From positions 1 through 31,105 of the forward strand of contig CAAEUX010000077.1 in the NCBI GenBank assembly GCA_900759335.1: 31,105 nucleotides of DNA. The letters are read 5' to 3'. This document shows positions 31,097-31,105 of the stretch, one piece after another (position 1 is the stretch's first letter; every line of letters starts with the position of its first letter). The position numbers and the translations under genes are program-made. This DNA is from an uncultured Collinsella sp. GTDB taxonomy: Bacteria; Actinomycetota; Coriobacteriia; Coriobacteriales; Coriobacteriaceae. Under the pieces are notes generated by a model, which saw nothing but the letters and a program-made list of their open reading frames with translations, was not told the DNA's origin and searched no databases.

Positions 31097-31105
31097 ACTT
31101 CGTCC

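Overview
The window is high-GC DNA with densely packed genes and mostly strong AGGAGG-type ribosome binding sites. The gene set (sugar PTS with a family 4 phospho-alpha-glucosidase, paired iron-type glycerol dehydrogenases, a multi-cluster ferredoxin, a fused MurT-GatD lipid II amidotransferase) fits an anaerobic gut Actinomycetota of the Coriobacteriia, most likely Collinsella or a close relative. The genus is an inference from gene content and style, not from a database match.

Bases 1 to about 9.5 kb look like the right end of an integrated mobile island carrying restriction genes. It holds the 3' fragment of a type III methyltransferase (mod), a complete type III restriction subunit (res), a DUF4238 protein one base downstream of res, and a fused GmrSD-type (DUF262 + DUF1524/HNH) restriction protein. 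On the opposite strand are a small MobC-like protein, a tyrosine integrase and an excisionase-like protein, and divergent from them an XRE-type regulator. The intergenic switch between regulator and excisionase has three matching operators (GTACR-N4-YGTAC), two of them inside recognisable promoters. The 620 bases between the regulator and guaA contain about eight copies of TTTACTCCC in both orientations, possibly integrase arm sites. The 3' end of guaA is the likely attachment site.

From 9.6 to 14.7 kb lie housekeeping genes: guaA, a divergent type I asparaginase, a small HTH regulator facing a 129-residue orphan across a perfect 24-bp palindrome, a DUF1648-like membrane protein, and ychF. 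From 14.8 to 20.1 kb is an alpha-glucoside module: EIICB and GH4 6-phospho-alpha-glucosidase on the minus strand, divergent from a zinc dehydrogenase and a GntR-type regulator, with three GTCTA-type palindromic operators in the shared promoter region. From 20.2 to 25.2 kb, all on the minus strand, are a four-cluster ferredoxin-like protein, two GldA paralogues and an iron-dependent alcohol dehydrogenase: anaerobic redox functions, each separated by terminators.

From 25.7 to 30.1 kb is a three-gene plus-strand operon: two helical, repeat-like proteins of unknown function overlapping by one base, followed by a MurT-GatD fusion that would amidate the D-glutamate of lipid II. The last kilobase is non-coding apart from tRNA-Glu(UUC). 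It is full of repeats: two 55-bp inverted-repeat units with an 80-base period, a 188-base duplication of the tRNA 3' end with its terminator, and a 230-bp element with about 40-bp terminal inverted repeats enclosing a 38-codon reading frame.
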